Shown here: positions 1 to 10,900 of the stretch, piece after piece
How the letters are laid out: every line of letters starts with the position of its first letter
Numbering within the stretch: the first letter of the stretch is position 1
Assembly: GCA_958450365.1 (NCBI GenBank)
Contig: CAUEEP010000933.1
Location: 1,240,001-1,304,000 of the forward strand
DNA length: 64,000 bases
Reading direction: 5' to 3'
From: Mesorhabditis belari
Taxonomy: Eukaryota > Nematoda > Chromadorea > Rhabditida > Rhabditidae
Made by a program: the position numbers and the translations under genes
Notes under the pieces: model-generated
The model's input: the letters and a program-made list of their open reading frames with translations, nothing else
Databases searched by the model: none
What the model was told of the DNA's origin: nothing

Positions 1-2822
1 CTCGCGAGAATGTGCCAACGGCTCTGAATTGATTCAAATTCAGTTTCTTTCTTTATACTGCCTTCCAGAAAGAGAATTTAGTTTAGTTTTCAGTTTATTT
101 TATGTTTCTAATCAAATTAAAATTCGTAGAACTCGTTGAAAACCGAAATTTGCTAAATTGAGTTTGCTTGAATTTCACGAAATTCGTTTTTCTCTTTATT
201 CGATTTTCTGTCGTGCGTTCCAGATCGTTCAAAAAGTTTAACCAAATAAAAGTATTCACCTAGCGATGATGAGAAATTGATCGATCTCTTGATCGGTGAG
301 CGAGTGTTTCGGATGGAAGATGATACGCTCTCTCTCGGTGAGCGCCATCTTGCGATGAGCGCCATCTTGTGATGTGGCTTCTTGTGCTTCCTCTTGCGCA
401 TCCTCTTGCGCTTCCTCATCAATCACCAAAGCGTCACTGAAAGAGGAAAGTTTCTTTATTTTGCTCAAGAATTCAACATTTCTAAAAACTCACCCATTTT
501 CTTTATTTTCGTCCTCTTCTTCTTCCTTTACATTTTCAGGAATCTAAAGCAAAATAAAGTATTATCTTGTACTCGAATGGTTAAAAGTATTATCTTGTAC
601 TTGTCAGCACCTCAGCTTGATATTTGTTTCCAACTCGAATCGTTCCTTTATCAGCCAAAAGTGTCAAATTAGCCGCATCATAGACAAGAGAATAAAAAAA
701 ACAATCCTAAAATTGAGCTAAGCGAGTTTAAAATCTTATCTGCCTTCCAGATCACTCAAAAACTTGCATCTTTTTGATAGCAATCGAGATCTTCGACCTC
801 GTTCAGCAGTGTCACCATACAGCGTCCACGAATCCAATTACACGAGACCGTCTCTTGGTGACGAGAGAGGAAAAGCTCGCGTTGTCTGAAATTATCGACG
901 TTGATGAGCTAGATGAGACGTTGATGAGAAGATAAATCTTTTACAATCCCCGAAGAATAGTATTCTGTCTAAGTCGGCTTTTTCAGAAGCAAGGTTGCTT
1001 AAAAAAGCCGAAGCACAGACAAAAGCTGGGTTGGCTTTGGTTTTTGGGGAATCTTGGAAAATGGGGATCTGAAATCTATCGAAATCTTCGTACTGCGTTC
1101 CAGATTAAACATAAAATCTAATGGCTAAGGGTTTAAATGAACGGGGAATTCGGAAAGTGCTTGAAGTCGTTCCAGTGGTGATCAAGAAAATTTTAATCTT
1201 CTCTAATCGATTTGAAATCTATCAAAATCTTCGTACTGCGTTCCAGATTAAACAAAAAATCTAGTAGCTAAGGGTTTGGGTGAGCAGTTTTCTTGTTTCC
1301 CGACCGTCACCTGAATAAGTGTCGTTGTGTGCCATTGAGTTTATCAGCTCCTAGCGGCAATCCAGCATTGCCCCATTCTCTCCTCAATTCCTCAACTCCA
1401 TCATTCTCTTCCTTATCTTCTTTCGCTTTCCCTTCATCCACCTTCTTCTCTTCAAGTTCATCTAGAAATTGCATTTAAATTACAGTAATTCTTCTCTACA
1501 GTAACAGACGTCTCTACAGACTTTTCTAGACGTTTCCTAGACATTTCTACAGTAATGCTTTAAGGCTTACTGTAGTTTTCTATAAAAGTGAGTACCTGTT
1601 TTCGATGAGGATCCATTTTGAGGAATTTCCTCCGATTTCTCGATCTCTTCTTTCTGAAAAAAATGTTTTAAAGACTTTTGAAAGGGCCTTATTAGCTAGC
1701 TAGCTACAGTAATCTAAGATCTAAGCTCTGAGATCTAAGCTCTGAGATCTAAGCTCTGAGATCTAAGCTCTGAGATCTAAGCTCTAAGATCTAAGCTCTA
1801 AGATCTAAATTCTGCTAAGTACAGTATCCTGAACAGCTCCTCACCTTGACCCCCTTTTCTGTCTCGCCATTTGTCGTCGGTTTCACCTCATCTTTCTTCT
1901 CCTCCCGATCGTAATCTAAAGCTTCAAACTTGTATTTTCCAAAACCCAGCCACTCACATTCCTCGAATTTCCTCTCTGCAGTGTCGGCGACTTTCAACAA
2001 CATCTTCTCAATGTCTCTGCGTCGATAAAAACACGTCACCCGAGCCTCCACCGAGTTATTCGCATTCTAGAAAAGTTCTTGTTTAAGATTTCATCGATCT
2101 GGATGTCACAAAGGGTTTTACGGGGATTTGAACTGACCTTGACAAGCTCCTCGATTCGCCGGATCGCATACGGCGCATCGTTGCTCGTCTCGATGTAGAC
2201 GTAATCTGGAAAGGAATGGAATGAAAAAAAGAAAACTAAAGCCGATTCTGGAGTGCACTTTGCATAAAGACTTTACTATTTCGTTAATATTATTTAAAAT
2301 TCCTCCGATCGGTACCAAGAGTACTACAGTTAACTCTACAGTTAACTTACCCACCCTAAACTTGTCTTAATATTTAAATCTTTAGTTTTAAACGCCTATC
2401 TGGAGGGCACAGTAGAATATAAAAATGTAAAAATTAAAGGATAATTTCAAAATTTGTGATTCGAGATTTTGGAGGGACGAATTTTCTCTAATAGTAGTGC
2501 ACCCAGAGCGTCGCCTAAATTGCTCGAAATCTCGAAAAGCGCTTATCAGAACCTATCGATGTGGGGTCGGAAAATGTAGCTGACGATGAGATCTTGTGGG
2601 GGATTTGAGTGTTGAGCTTCTGTGAAAACTTTGAAAGCCGTAAAATGGTCACCAACTCGGCTCGCTAGGGTGCACTACTATTAGAGAAAATACGGTAATA
2701 GTTATCTAGGTCGGTCAGCACTGAAAAGTTTTCTAATCTAATCTAATCTTTTCCCCAGCCTCACCTCCAACTCTGTACATATTCTTGGCGGTTTGCGGAT
2801 TGGTGGTGCCGGTGGTGGCCAT
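1..2822 (-). CDS. lin-40: MTA/LIN-40-family chromatin protein, 5' part (BAH plus start of ELM2)
   Basis: Exons (minus strand): 2822-2765, 2205-2138, 2066-1845, 1653-1596, 1461-1311, 885-768, 706-611, 543-494, 436-260, 23-1. They give about 340 residues in one frame. MTA landmarks occur in order: [25 protein letters not shown] and [12 protein letters not shown] (BAH region), then FFYSLVYD and [17 protein letters not shown] leading into ELM2 with [14 protein letters not shown] and AVGTFSR. Known for the family: MTA proteins are NuRD deacetylase-complex subunits; in C. elegans LIN-40/EGR-1 acts in nuclear chromatin repression. The SANT and GATA-type parts would lie beyond the left edge. The intron 707-767 needs a GC donor (GCAAGT) to keep frame. 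An acidic low-complexity stretch (543-260) replaces the usual linker. lin-40 is chosen over egl-27 because the N-terminal BAH region is clear, but the paralogue call is less certain than the family. Confidence 0.9.
1725..1808. repeat. 14-bp minisatellite in an MTA intron
   Basis: About six tandem copies of AGATCTAAGCTCTG, lying in the intron between the 1845 and 1653 exon ends. The last copies carry A for G, showing early decay. Confidence 0.85.
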
Positions 2823-2868
2823 TCTTTGTTTTTCTCGTTTAATCTGATCGATCACCCAAGTCGCGTTC

Positions 2869-2876
2869 GGATCTGG
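2869..2876 (-). promoter_or_regulatory. Likely trans-splice or first-intron acceptor for the MTA gene
   Basis: TTTCCAG ends at 2873 on the minus strand, about 50 nt upstream of the ATG at 2822. The interval to the ATG is open in the same frame, so an upstream coding exon cannot be excluded, but MTA proteins normally begin close to MYRVG, which favours a spliced-leader site. Confidence 0.4.
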
Positions 2877-3010
2877 AAAGGATTAACAAATTCAGATTAA
2901 CAAAATTCGCTTTCAATTGAAGAAATGTTGAAGCTGGATGTCACAGAAAAAAATGGGATCAAAAAATGAGTGAAAAATTTGAAAATGAAAAAGTTGAGAA
3001 AAGTGAACGA

Positions 3011-3195
3011 AAGGGTTTGGCGTTTGATTTCAATAAATATAATGCTAACAAAACATTTCCATCAGAAAAATTCTCAATCTGGATGGCACAGAAGCAGTTA
3101 AAATTTTGAAAAGGGTTTAAAAGTTGATTTGGAAAAAAATTTGGAAATTGATTTTGGTGGTGATGGGATTGGAGAAGAGAAAGGTCGATTAACCT
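3011..3195. repeat. Dispersed repeat, copy 1 (second copy near 8567-8745)
   Basis: About 180 bp beginning AAGGGTTTGGCGTTTGATTT is repeated with small changes at 8567-8745 in the same orientation. Both copies contain the 12-bp box TCTGGATGGCAC (3078-3089 here). No coding similarity is recognised; an ORF across the second copy on the minus strand is a by-product. Confidence 0.85.
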
Positions 3196-3689
3196 TTAAT
3201 AAACAATCAAATTGCCTAAAACGATTTTAAAAATGGGTTTATTCGTTAATCTGCTCTTAATTAATAAATAAATAAAATAATTGCCTAGAATAATTGCCTA
3301 GAATAATTGCCTAGAAAAGAAAATCTGCTCTAGCTGGCTTGGTGTGCCTTGAATTGTTTTCTGAGTGCTTTAAACTACACAAAACAACAATTACATATGC
3401 CGTCCAATGGTGATATGGGCTAAGTTGGAGTGCACAAGAAAGAATGAGATTCAAAAAAACAGGGTTTTTTCGATTTTAAAAAAAAAACTCGATCAGCTAA
3501 GACAAAGTGAGTCTAAAATTTGAAATTTACATACAAAATTCGTTAAAATTAGCATAAGAAACTCGTTTTGGCTTTTTTTTGGCTTTCTTTTGTCTTTCTT
3601 TTTGTCTTTCTTTTTAAGAAAAGACTCAAAATTACAAAAATTCAAAATTGACAAATAAAAACAGCTAAAAGAAAAAAATGAATTTTAAA

Positions 3690-3905
3690 TTTAATGCCAG
3701 CTATTTGAAACATATCGAAATCGTCCTACTGCGTTCCAGATTAAACATAAAATCGAATAGCTAAGCGTTTGGATGAATGGGGAATTCGGAAAGTGCTTCA
3801 AGTCGTTCCAGAGTTGATCAAGAAAATTGAAATCTTTCTAATCGATCTGGAACCTATCGAAATCTTCCTACTGCTTTCCAGATCAAACATAAAATCTAGT
3901 AGCTA
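3690..3905. repeat. Short repeat shared with 1070-1265
   Basis: Two units with text like CGAAATCTTCCTACTG then TTCCAGATTAAACATAAAATC occur here and near 1080-1265. Each carries the CTGCKTTCCAGA box (3729, 3871; and 1093, 1236), with 142-143 bp between units. Confidence 0.75.
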
Positions 3906-4198
3906 AGGGTTTAAATGAACGGAGAGATGGAGAGAGGGGGGAGGGATGTTTGGGGTGGAGAGGAGAGGAGGGGGGATACAAAAAGACGCGAGTGAAGGGA
4001 AGGGAGAGGGGGAAGGGGTCATCCACCAATCGATTTCCCATCTCTCTTTCCTTTTTCCCCATCGGTCAAAAGTATGTACCCCAGTAGAGTGAAAGAGCCC
4101 GTCACCTATTTGAGAAAAGAATTAAAGAATCAAAGAATTGGGAGTCCGAAATGGTCCGAATTTTCAATTTTTGTTTAATCTTCAATTCAAGACATCTA

Positions 4199-5386
4199 CA
4201 GTGCTCCAACTAATTATAGAGCCACTTACATTTTTTAAAACTCAGTAGCGACTTTGAAGCGAAATCAATTAAATTCAACTTTGGTCAGTAGAGAATTTTT
4301 GTACTGATCTTTTCTATTCATTTTTATTTAGAAGTTGCTAACCGTCGTGACGCTTTATCTTTAAATTCAAAAAAATGACACTTTTCCGCTCCAACTAATT
4401 ATAGAGCCACTCTGATTTTTGTTTGTAATTGTTTTTTTTTCATTTCCATTTATTTATAATTCGATTGACTTTACTTTATTAAGTTATTTTTAGTTATGGC
4501 AAGAGGTAAAACGCTTTCCGACTTCGAGAAAGGACAGATCGAAGCATATAACCACGCTGGAAGGAGTAATCGAGAAATTGCTCGACTTTTGGGTAGAAGT
4601 CATCACCTCGTTGATAGTTACCTTACTGATCCAGCCATATATGGCACTAGAAAATCAACAGGACGAATTCCGCAAGTATCAGACCAAGATAAAAGGCGAA
4701 TTTGGCGAGCGGCTTCCAACAGCACAATTACATGTCGCCGAATCAAACGAGAATTGGGATTGCGAGGCGTGCTCCAACGATAACCGCTCAAAATAAAGAA
4801 AAACTTTTGAAATTTTGTCAAAGAAACATGCGTCAGAATTGGTCTAAGATTAGCAAAAGCACCAAGTTGAATTTTTCTTACGTTTCATAGTTTAGGTAAT
4901 CTGGAGCGATGAAAAAAAATTCAATCTTGATGGTTGCGATGGTTTCAAAGCATACTGGCACGATATCCGAAAAGAACCAAAGCTTTTTTCACGACGAAAT
5001 TTTGGCGGTGGAGGCGTAATGGTCTGGGGGTGATTCACATCAACTGGAAGGATCAAATTAGCGTTTGTCCCAAAGAAAATCAATTCCGAAAGGTATCCGT
5101 GGATACTCCGACGATGTCTGTTGCCATTTTATCGCAAGAATTCCACTCAAAATTTTATTTACATGCAGGATAATGCGCCAATTCACGTTAGTGAAAGTAC
5201 TCGAGGCTGGTTCCGGAGGCGCCAAATTCAACTTCTTGATTGGCCGCCAAATTCGCCCGATATAAATCCGATGGAGATCAGTACAAAAATTCTCTACTGA
5301 CCAAAGTTGAATTTAATTGATTTCGCTTCAAAGTCGCTACTGAGTTTTAAAAAATGTAAGTGGCTCTATAATTAGTTGGAGCACTG
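4199..5386 (+). mobile_element. Decayed Tc3-like DNA transposon
   Basis: The ends read CAGTGCTCCAACTAATTATAG and its inverse, flanked by TA on both sides (4197-4198, 5387-5388), as expected for Tc1/mariner insertion. About 110 bp at each end is inverted-repeat. The terminal sequence CTCCAACTAATTATAGAGCC also recurs directly at about 4390-4409, roughly 190 bp inside the left end, like the second transposase-binding site of Tc3; the right arm lacks it. Between the ends is a broken transposase. The element sits in the gene-free stretch between the MTA gene and the secreted-protein gene. Confidence 0.92.
4496..5276 (+). pseudogene. Broken Tc3-like transposase
   Basis: The first reading frame (4496-4783) has the Tc3 N-terminal helix-turn-helix type: start MARGKTLSDFEKGQ, then NREIARLLGRS and RAASNSTITCRRIKRELG. 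Frameshifts follow. Later frames retain MRQNWSKI, then SDEKKFNLDG (first catalytic Asp), NFGGGGVMVWG, a damaged MQDNAP (second Asp region) and WPPNSPDINPMEI. The sequence then runs directly into the right inverted repeat, so the third catalytic residue and the C-terminus are deleted. It cannot encode an active enzyme. Confidence 0.9.
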
Positions 5387-5541
5387 TAGATTCTAGAATG
5401 ATATCCAAATCAATGAAAAATTAGATTTAACTTAGCAAAAAAAGTTTCCCATTGCTTTTTCCTAGCCCACAAAGTTTCCCAATTTTGTTAACAATGTTTA
5501 CAGTAGAGTTAGATAGGGTTAAATACAGGGTAGCTGAAATA

Positions 5542-6562
5542 CAGGGTGGCTGAAAATTACGTGCGCCAAAACGCCATAAAACGCCATAATTTAATTTTCT
5601 AGAAATTTTCTAGAAAATGTAAAAATATTTATTTATATAATAGTTGTATGAAAAGCATTTAATAATCACAAGAAATTTTCGAAGTGGCCTCCATCCGCTT
5701 TGATACAGGCTTCAATTCGCTTCTTTACAGAATCGACGGTGCCGCGGAGATCATTTGCATCTAAGTCGTTCCAGATTTTGATCAATTCTCGACGTAAATC
5801 ATTCAAATTGGTGATTTTCCTATTTCTCAAGTTTTCTTCCATAAAGCCCCAAACCGAAAAGTCCAACGGATTGAGATCCGGGCTGTTTGCAGGCCGTTGA
5901 TCCTTCGTCAAAAAAGAGCCAATGTTGGTTTTGAGAAAGCGAATTGTTGTTTTGGCTTCGTGGGCCGGCGCCCAATCTTATTGAAGGGTCAAATTGGGAT
6001 GGCTCCTCTTCCATGGCACCACAGCTTTCTCGAGAATCTCTTTTTGATAGACTTTTGCGTTAATCTTCACATTTTTATCGTTAAAAACCAACGGGGTCTT
6101 GCCCGAAGCACTGATTCCACCCCAAACCATCAAACTTTTTGAAAACAGACCTTTTGTAGCGACTTTTCGTTTACGAGTGCTCTTGAGAACTGGACTGAGA
6201 AGTTGACGGTGATTTTGTGAGTTTTTAGCCACTTCCAAGGTGAAAATCTTCCCATCTGACCATCAGAACATCGTCAATGCGCCGCACCTTGAAAAAAGCT
6301 CGCAATTTCTTGCATTTCTCCTTCCGGTTTTGCTTGGCTTGATCGGTGAGCACTTGCCCGTTTAACAGTCGATAACTTCGAAGTTCGAGCTCATTTTTCA
6401 CTATCGATTGAACCGAGAAACGCGAAATTTGAAGCTGTTTTGCCATCTTGTTCAAACTACGACCGTCTTTTCGCTCGATCCTCCTCTTGATTCCACCCCA
6501 AACCATCAAACTTTTTGAAAACAGATGCTGATGCTGCGCGCACGTAATTTTCAGCCACCCTG
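5542..6562 (-). mobile_element. Decayed mariner/Tc1-type transposon with 25-bp terminal inverted repeats
   Basis: Ends CAGGGTGGCTGAAAATTACG and inverse, bounded by TA (5540-5541, 6563-6564). A partial copy of the terminus lies just outside at about 5526-5540. The body encodes transposase pieces on the minus strand. The segment CACCCCAAACCATCAAAC and about 30 bp around it occur both at 6115-6148 and 6487-6520, so the element has an internal duplication or recombination join. Confidence 0.88.
5666..6525 (-). pseudogene. Broken mariner/Tc1-type transposase
   Basis: Three minus-strand pieces in different frames: 6509-6225 (HTH-like, NKMAKQLQISRFSVQSIVKN), 6238-5978 (LFSKSLMVWGGISASGKTP, the region after the first catalytic Asp) and 5911-5666 (RPANSPDLNPLDFSVWGFME, the DLNPLD motif of D,D34-37D transposases, through a normal-looking C-terminus). 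The MVWGGI motif appears twice because of the duplication. The Asp-bearing segment between the pieces is disrupted. Confidence 0.85.
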
Positions 6563-7919
6563 TAGAGTTTAGATAGAGTTAGATAGAGTTTAGATAGAGT
6601 TTAGACAGTTAGATAAACTAGTTTAGATCAAATCTATCATATTCAGTTCAGAAAACATCTCCTGCATCCCAGTTTGAAAAGAATTAAGGCTAAATTGGCT
6701 AAATTGGCTAAATTTGATCTTGGCTTAACCTAGAACACTCGACTCTGAGAGGGAACTCAGGAAGAGGAAGGAAGAGGTTTTGGGTTTTGGGTAGGAAGCT
6801 ACTAGTGAGTGCAAAGTGCAGGCCATAGAGCTGAAATCGTGTCCTGCTTTCCAGCTAGCCGAAATCTAACATTGGTTTTGCATTTCCCATTTGTGAGACG
6901 GGAAATTTGGGAGTGAAGTGGAACCACGAGAAAGTGCTTGATGCTAAAAGTCGTTAGGGGAAGAAAATTTTTGAAAGCGATTTCATTTTGTGTTCCACTT
7001 TAACATTTGAGCCACTCATTATTGTCGATTTCTTTGAAATTCTTTGTTGAAAAATTTATTCCCAAATTTTCCTTCATTTACATCCGCGTGTGTGTGAGGC
7101 GAGAATCCCGTTGATCAATGTGTTCAGCGGGTTTTCTAAAGTCATGGAATTGAGGAGATTCATGGAAATTCATGGAAATCGCCTCTTTTACTTACCATCA
7201 TTTTTTGGGCATTTTTCGCATGTTTTTGGGCAAATAGTGCTCACCAAATTATATAAAATAATCCGTTTTTCGTTACAAGTGTGAGAACCTGAAAGAAAAG
7301 TGATGAAAGCTATTGTAGAATTAAGCTATGAGGCTTTCTAGGCTATTTGGGCTAATGCTTAGCTCTGTAGCTTTTAAGGCTTAGGTGGCTTAAAGCTACA
7401 GAGCTTAAGGCTTAGGTAGCTTAAGGCTTAGCTAGCTTAAAGCTTAGGTAGCTTAAGGCTTAGGTAGCCTTAGGTAGCTTAAGGCTTAGGTAGCTTAAGG
7501 CTTAGTAGCTTAAAGCTTAGGTAGCTTAAGGCTTAGTTAGCTTTTAGCTCTGTAGCTTTGAAGGCTTAGGTACCTTAGGTAGCGTTTAATAGTTAAACCA
7601 GAAGCCGAACTTATTTCAATTTATACCTGAACTTTTCCTTGAACATTCTTGACCGAAAAGTGACTCACTTGTGGCTGTCATGTTGTCAAAAGGAATCCTA
7701 AAATTCCACGAGTAAGCAGCTCACCTAAACACCTAGCCAGTTTCAGATTCTTGTTGCAAATCCAGATTTCAAAACCCAGATCTTATTGCTCAGCCTAGAA
7801 GCTAGAAAGGCCCAACTCAATTCCTAGCCTCTCCTAGCCTCTCCTAGCCTCTCCTAGCCTCTCCTAGCCTCTCCTAGCTTCTCCTAGCTCAATTCTAGCT
7901 TAGCCAACAAGCCAACAAG
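6563..7919. repeat. Gene-free stretch with two minisatellites
   Basis: No gene is supported. 7370-7580 holds irregular copies of GGCTTAGGTAGCTTAA; 7825-7890 holds tandem CTCCTAGCCT. A box CTGCTTTCCAGC lies at 6844-6855. The rest is AT-rich and without recognisable similarity. Confidence 0.7.
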
Positions 7920-10900
7920 TCAACTGACTTGCCTGGAATCCTTACAATTGACAATGAATGTCAAAGTCGTCACCAACCTTTCCATTTTCCCTTTGATTAA
8001 TTGATGCACCCTTTCTTGTGCTTTCTTTTCGACTTTATTTATCTCCAGAATCTGCATGATCTCTCCAATTTCATCCAATTTCCCCTTTTCGCGGCAAATC
8101 AAACTCAATCGTGTGCAAATCTGCTCGTCCAAATGATCCTTGCAATCAACTGAAGAATTGATAAGTGACTGTTGATCAGTGAAAAGTTTTACCTTTCTTG
8201 ATCGTAGCGGTGGTTGGGGCTTTTGTCTAAATTTGTTGTTTTAGAGAATCTCGGTTTAGCCATGACCAAGCCAGCCAAGCCAGCCAAGCCAGCCAAGCCA
8301 GCCAAGCCAGCCAAGCCAATTCAAATCAAAGCTTTCACTTTTTAATTGATATTTATTGGTGGATTAAAATGCCTGTAAGCCTTCCAAGCCATTCCAAGCC
8401 CGACAAAAACGTTGCCGAAATCACCTCGTGATATCTCTTGCGGCTTTTAGAGAACGAGTTATGACCTGTCAGTTCTGGTAGGGATCTTGTTAGCTTTGTT
8501 TTGAGACTCCGAGAAGGTACTGAGCATCGCTTTTGATGCACATGAGCATCGCTCTTCATCGATAAGGGTTTGGCGTTTGATTTCAACAAATATAACGCTA
8601 GCAAAACATTTCCATCGGAAAAATTTTCGATCTGGATGGCACAGAAGAAGTTAAGATTTTGGAAAGGGTTTAAAAGTTGATCTGGAAAAAATCTAGAAAT
8701 TGATTTTGGTGGTGATGGGATTGGAGAAGGAAAACGTCGATTAGCCCTTAATTTCATTTTAATAAACGATTAAAATGATGATTAAAATGCCTAATTTAGC
8801 CTAAAAACGATTTAAAAATGAGTTTAACCGTTAATGTGCTGAAAAAATGAAACCCGATCTTTAATCAAAGCCTAAGCCTAAGCCTAAACGTAACATCGGC
8901 TCATCGACGTAACATCGACATATCTCAACTTCTAGACACGATAGCGATCTGAAATTTGGCAAGGATACTCCCCTTGGGTTCCAAAGCACAAGGGCAATCG
9001 CTTGTCCATTAGCTAGAGAACTGGCCGAGGTCCAGAAAATGGGGGTTGAGCCCAAACCCAAATAGACCTAGCTAGCCGCTAGCCTTCGCACTAAGTCCAA
9101 GCCTAAGCCTAAGCCTGCCTAAGCCTGTCTAAGCCTGCATAAGCTTGCCTAAGCCTGCCTAAGCCTGCCTAAGCCTGCCTAAGCCAAGCACAGCTGACAA
9201 GCTGACTGCTACAGCTGACTTACCGTTTCTCTGATGTATTGCCCTTGTCCTTCACCATCAACAGCTTCAAAATCAGCAGAAATGAAACCAGCTCTTTCCT
9301 GGAATACGACAATTAAAAGCGGATAAGAAAATGGATTAAAACCGCTTTCTCTTTCCATGCTTTCATCTCGATTTCGCTCAATTTCCGGGCAATATACTCG
9401 TTTCCCTGAATATCTTTTTGTTATTCTTCTTTTAATTAGTCAAATTTGTGTTATTTATCGTAAAATTGACTAGAAAATGTTTAGATTTCGTCTCGAAACT
9501 CGTCTAAACGTCTAACTAAACGTCTAACTAACTAACACTTTAAACTCATACTTTCAACTCGCATTTGATAACTTCTTTGCCAATGGCTTGCGTCTCACCA
9601 AACGCCAATCGATTGCCCCGATATAGACAATCTGAAATAGATACAGTAATCAAACAACTATTGCACTTACAGAACATTACTATAGACATTCTGGAAAGCA
9701 TTGTTTCGTTTGGGGAACTTTTTATAGAGATTTACTAACTAGAGCTTAGGGAGAGCTTAGGGAGAGCTTAGGGAGAGCTTAGGGAGAGCTTAGCGTCAAA
9801 CGTACTTTCATAATCTTCCTAAACTTCCGTAAATAAACTATCCAAGCTTTTCATATTCCTTCGTGACATCCAGGATTCACAAAAAATCATTTGATTTCTC
9901 GTTTTCGACTTTACAATTCCGTAGTTTCACTTACAGATCTGTTGCACGAAAGCCGAGACGACGCCGTTGTCGACGCGGAAGCGGCAAAGGTTCACCTGGA
10001 AATGGAAAGCGTCACTTCCAGATATGCGAAAAGTTTGTGATTTTTGAATGGATTCGATTGTGGTTTTTGCTTTTGTGATCACGATAAAGTTTCAGTAGAA
10101 ACGAACCCTGTCTTCTGTGTCAAATTCGTGAAAAAACTCGACAAGCGTTCCATTAAAAAGAGTGCAACCCTCTGAAAGTTTTTTGAATTTTAAATCCTCT
10201 AGATTTTATCCTCTAGATTTCCTCTAGATTTTAAATCCCAAAATCGATAAACTCTTTACTTAAATTCCCGAAATTCACTGATGATTCGCCGATTTTTTCG
10301 CCGCATTGATAGCCAGTGCCTGAAAAGTTGAGAATATTTTTATTAAGTTGATATAGAATGATTTCTACCGTAAATACTGTAATAGTACCCCACCCCCAGA
10401 ATGACGGTGCGGAGTGTTGCGTAGTCTAGCTTTGAACGCGTTTTTCTCGACACTGGTTTATGCTACAATGCTCGTTTAAATATCAAAAAATAGCTGAAAT
10501 TCAGGGCTATTTTTTGATATTTAAACGAGCATTGTAGCACAAACCAGTGTCGAGAAAAACGTGTTCAAAGCTAGACTACGCAACACTCCGCACCGTCATT
10601 ATCTTTGGTATCAAAAAATAGCCCTGAATTTCAGCTTTTTTTTGATATAAAAGACGCATTTTTTGAAAGTACGGGCGCTTTGAAAAAAAGGAAATACTAA
10701 AAAACTTTTGCGACTACGCGACTGTACGAGGGGCATGGGGGACTATTACATGTACTATTACATGTACTATTACAGGTACTATACAGGTACTATTACATGC
10801 ACTATACAGGTACTATTACATGTACTATACAGGTACTATTACATGTACTATTACATGTACTATACAGGTACTATTACATGTACTATTACATGTACTATAC

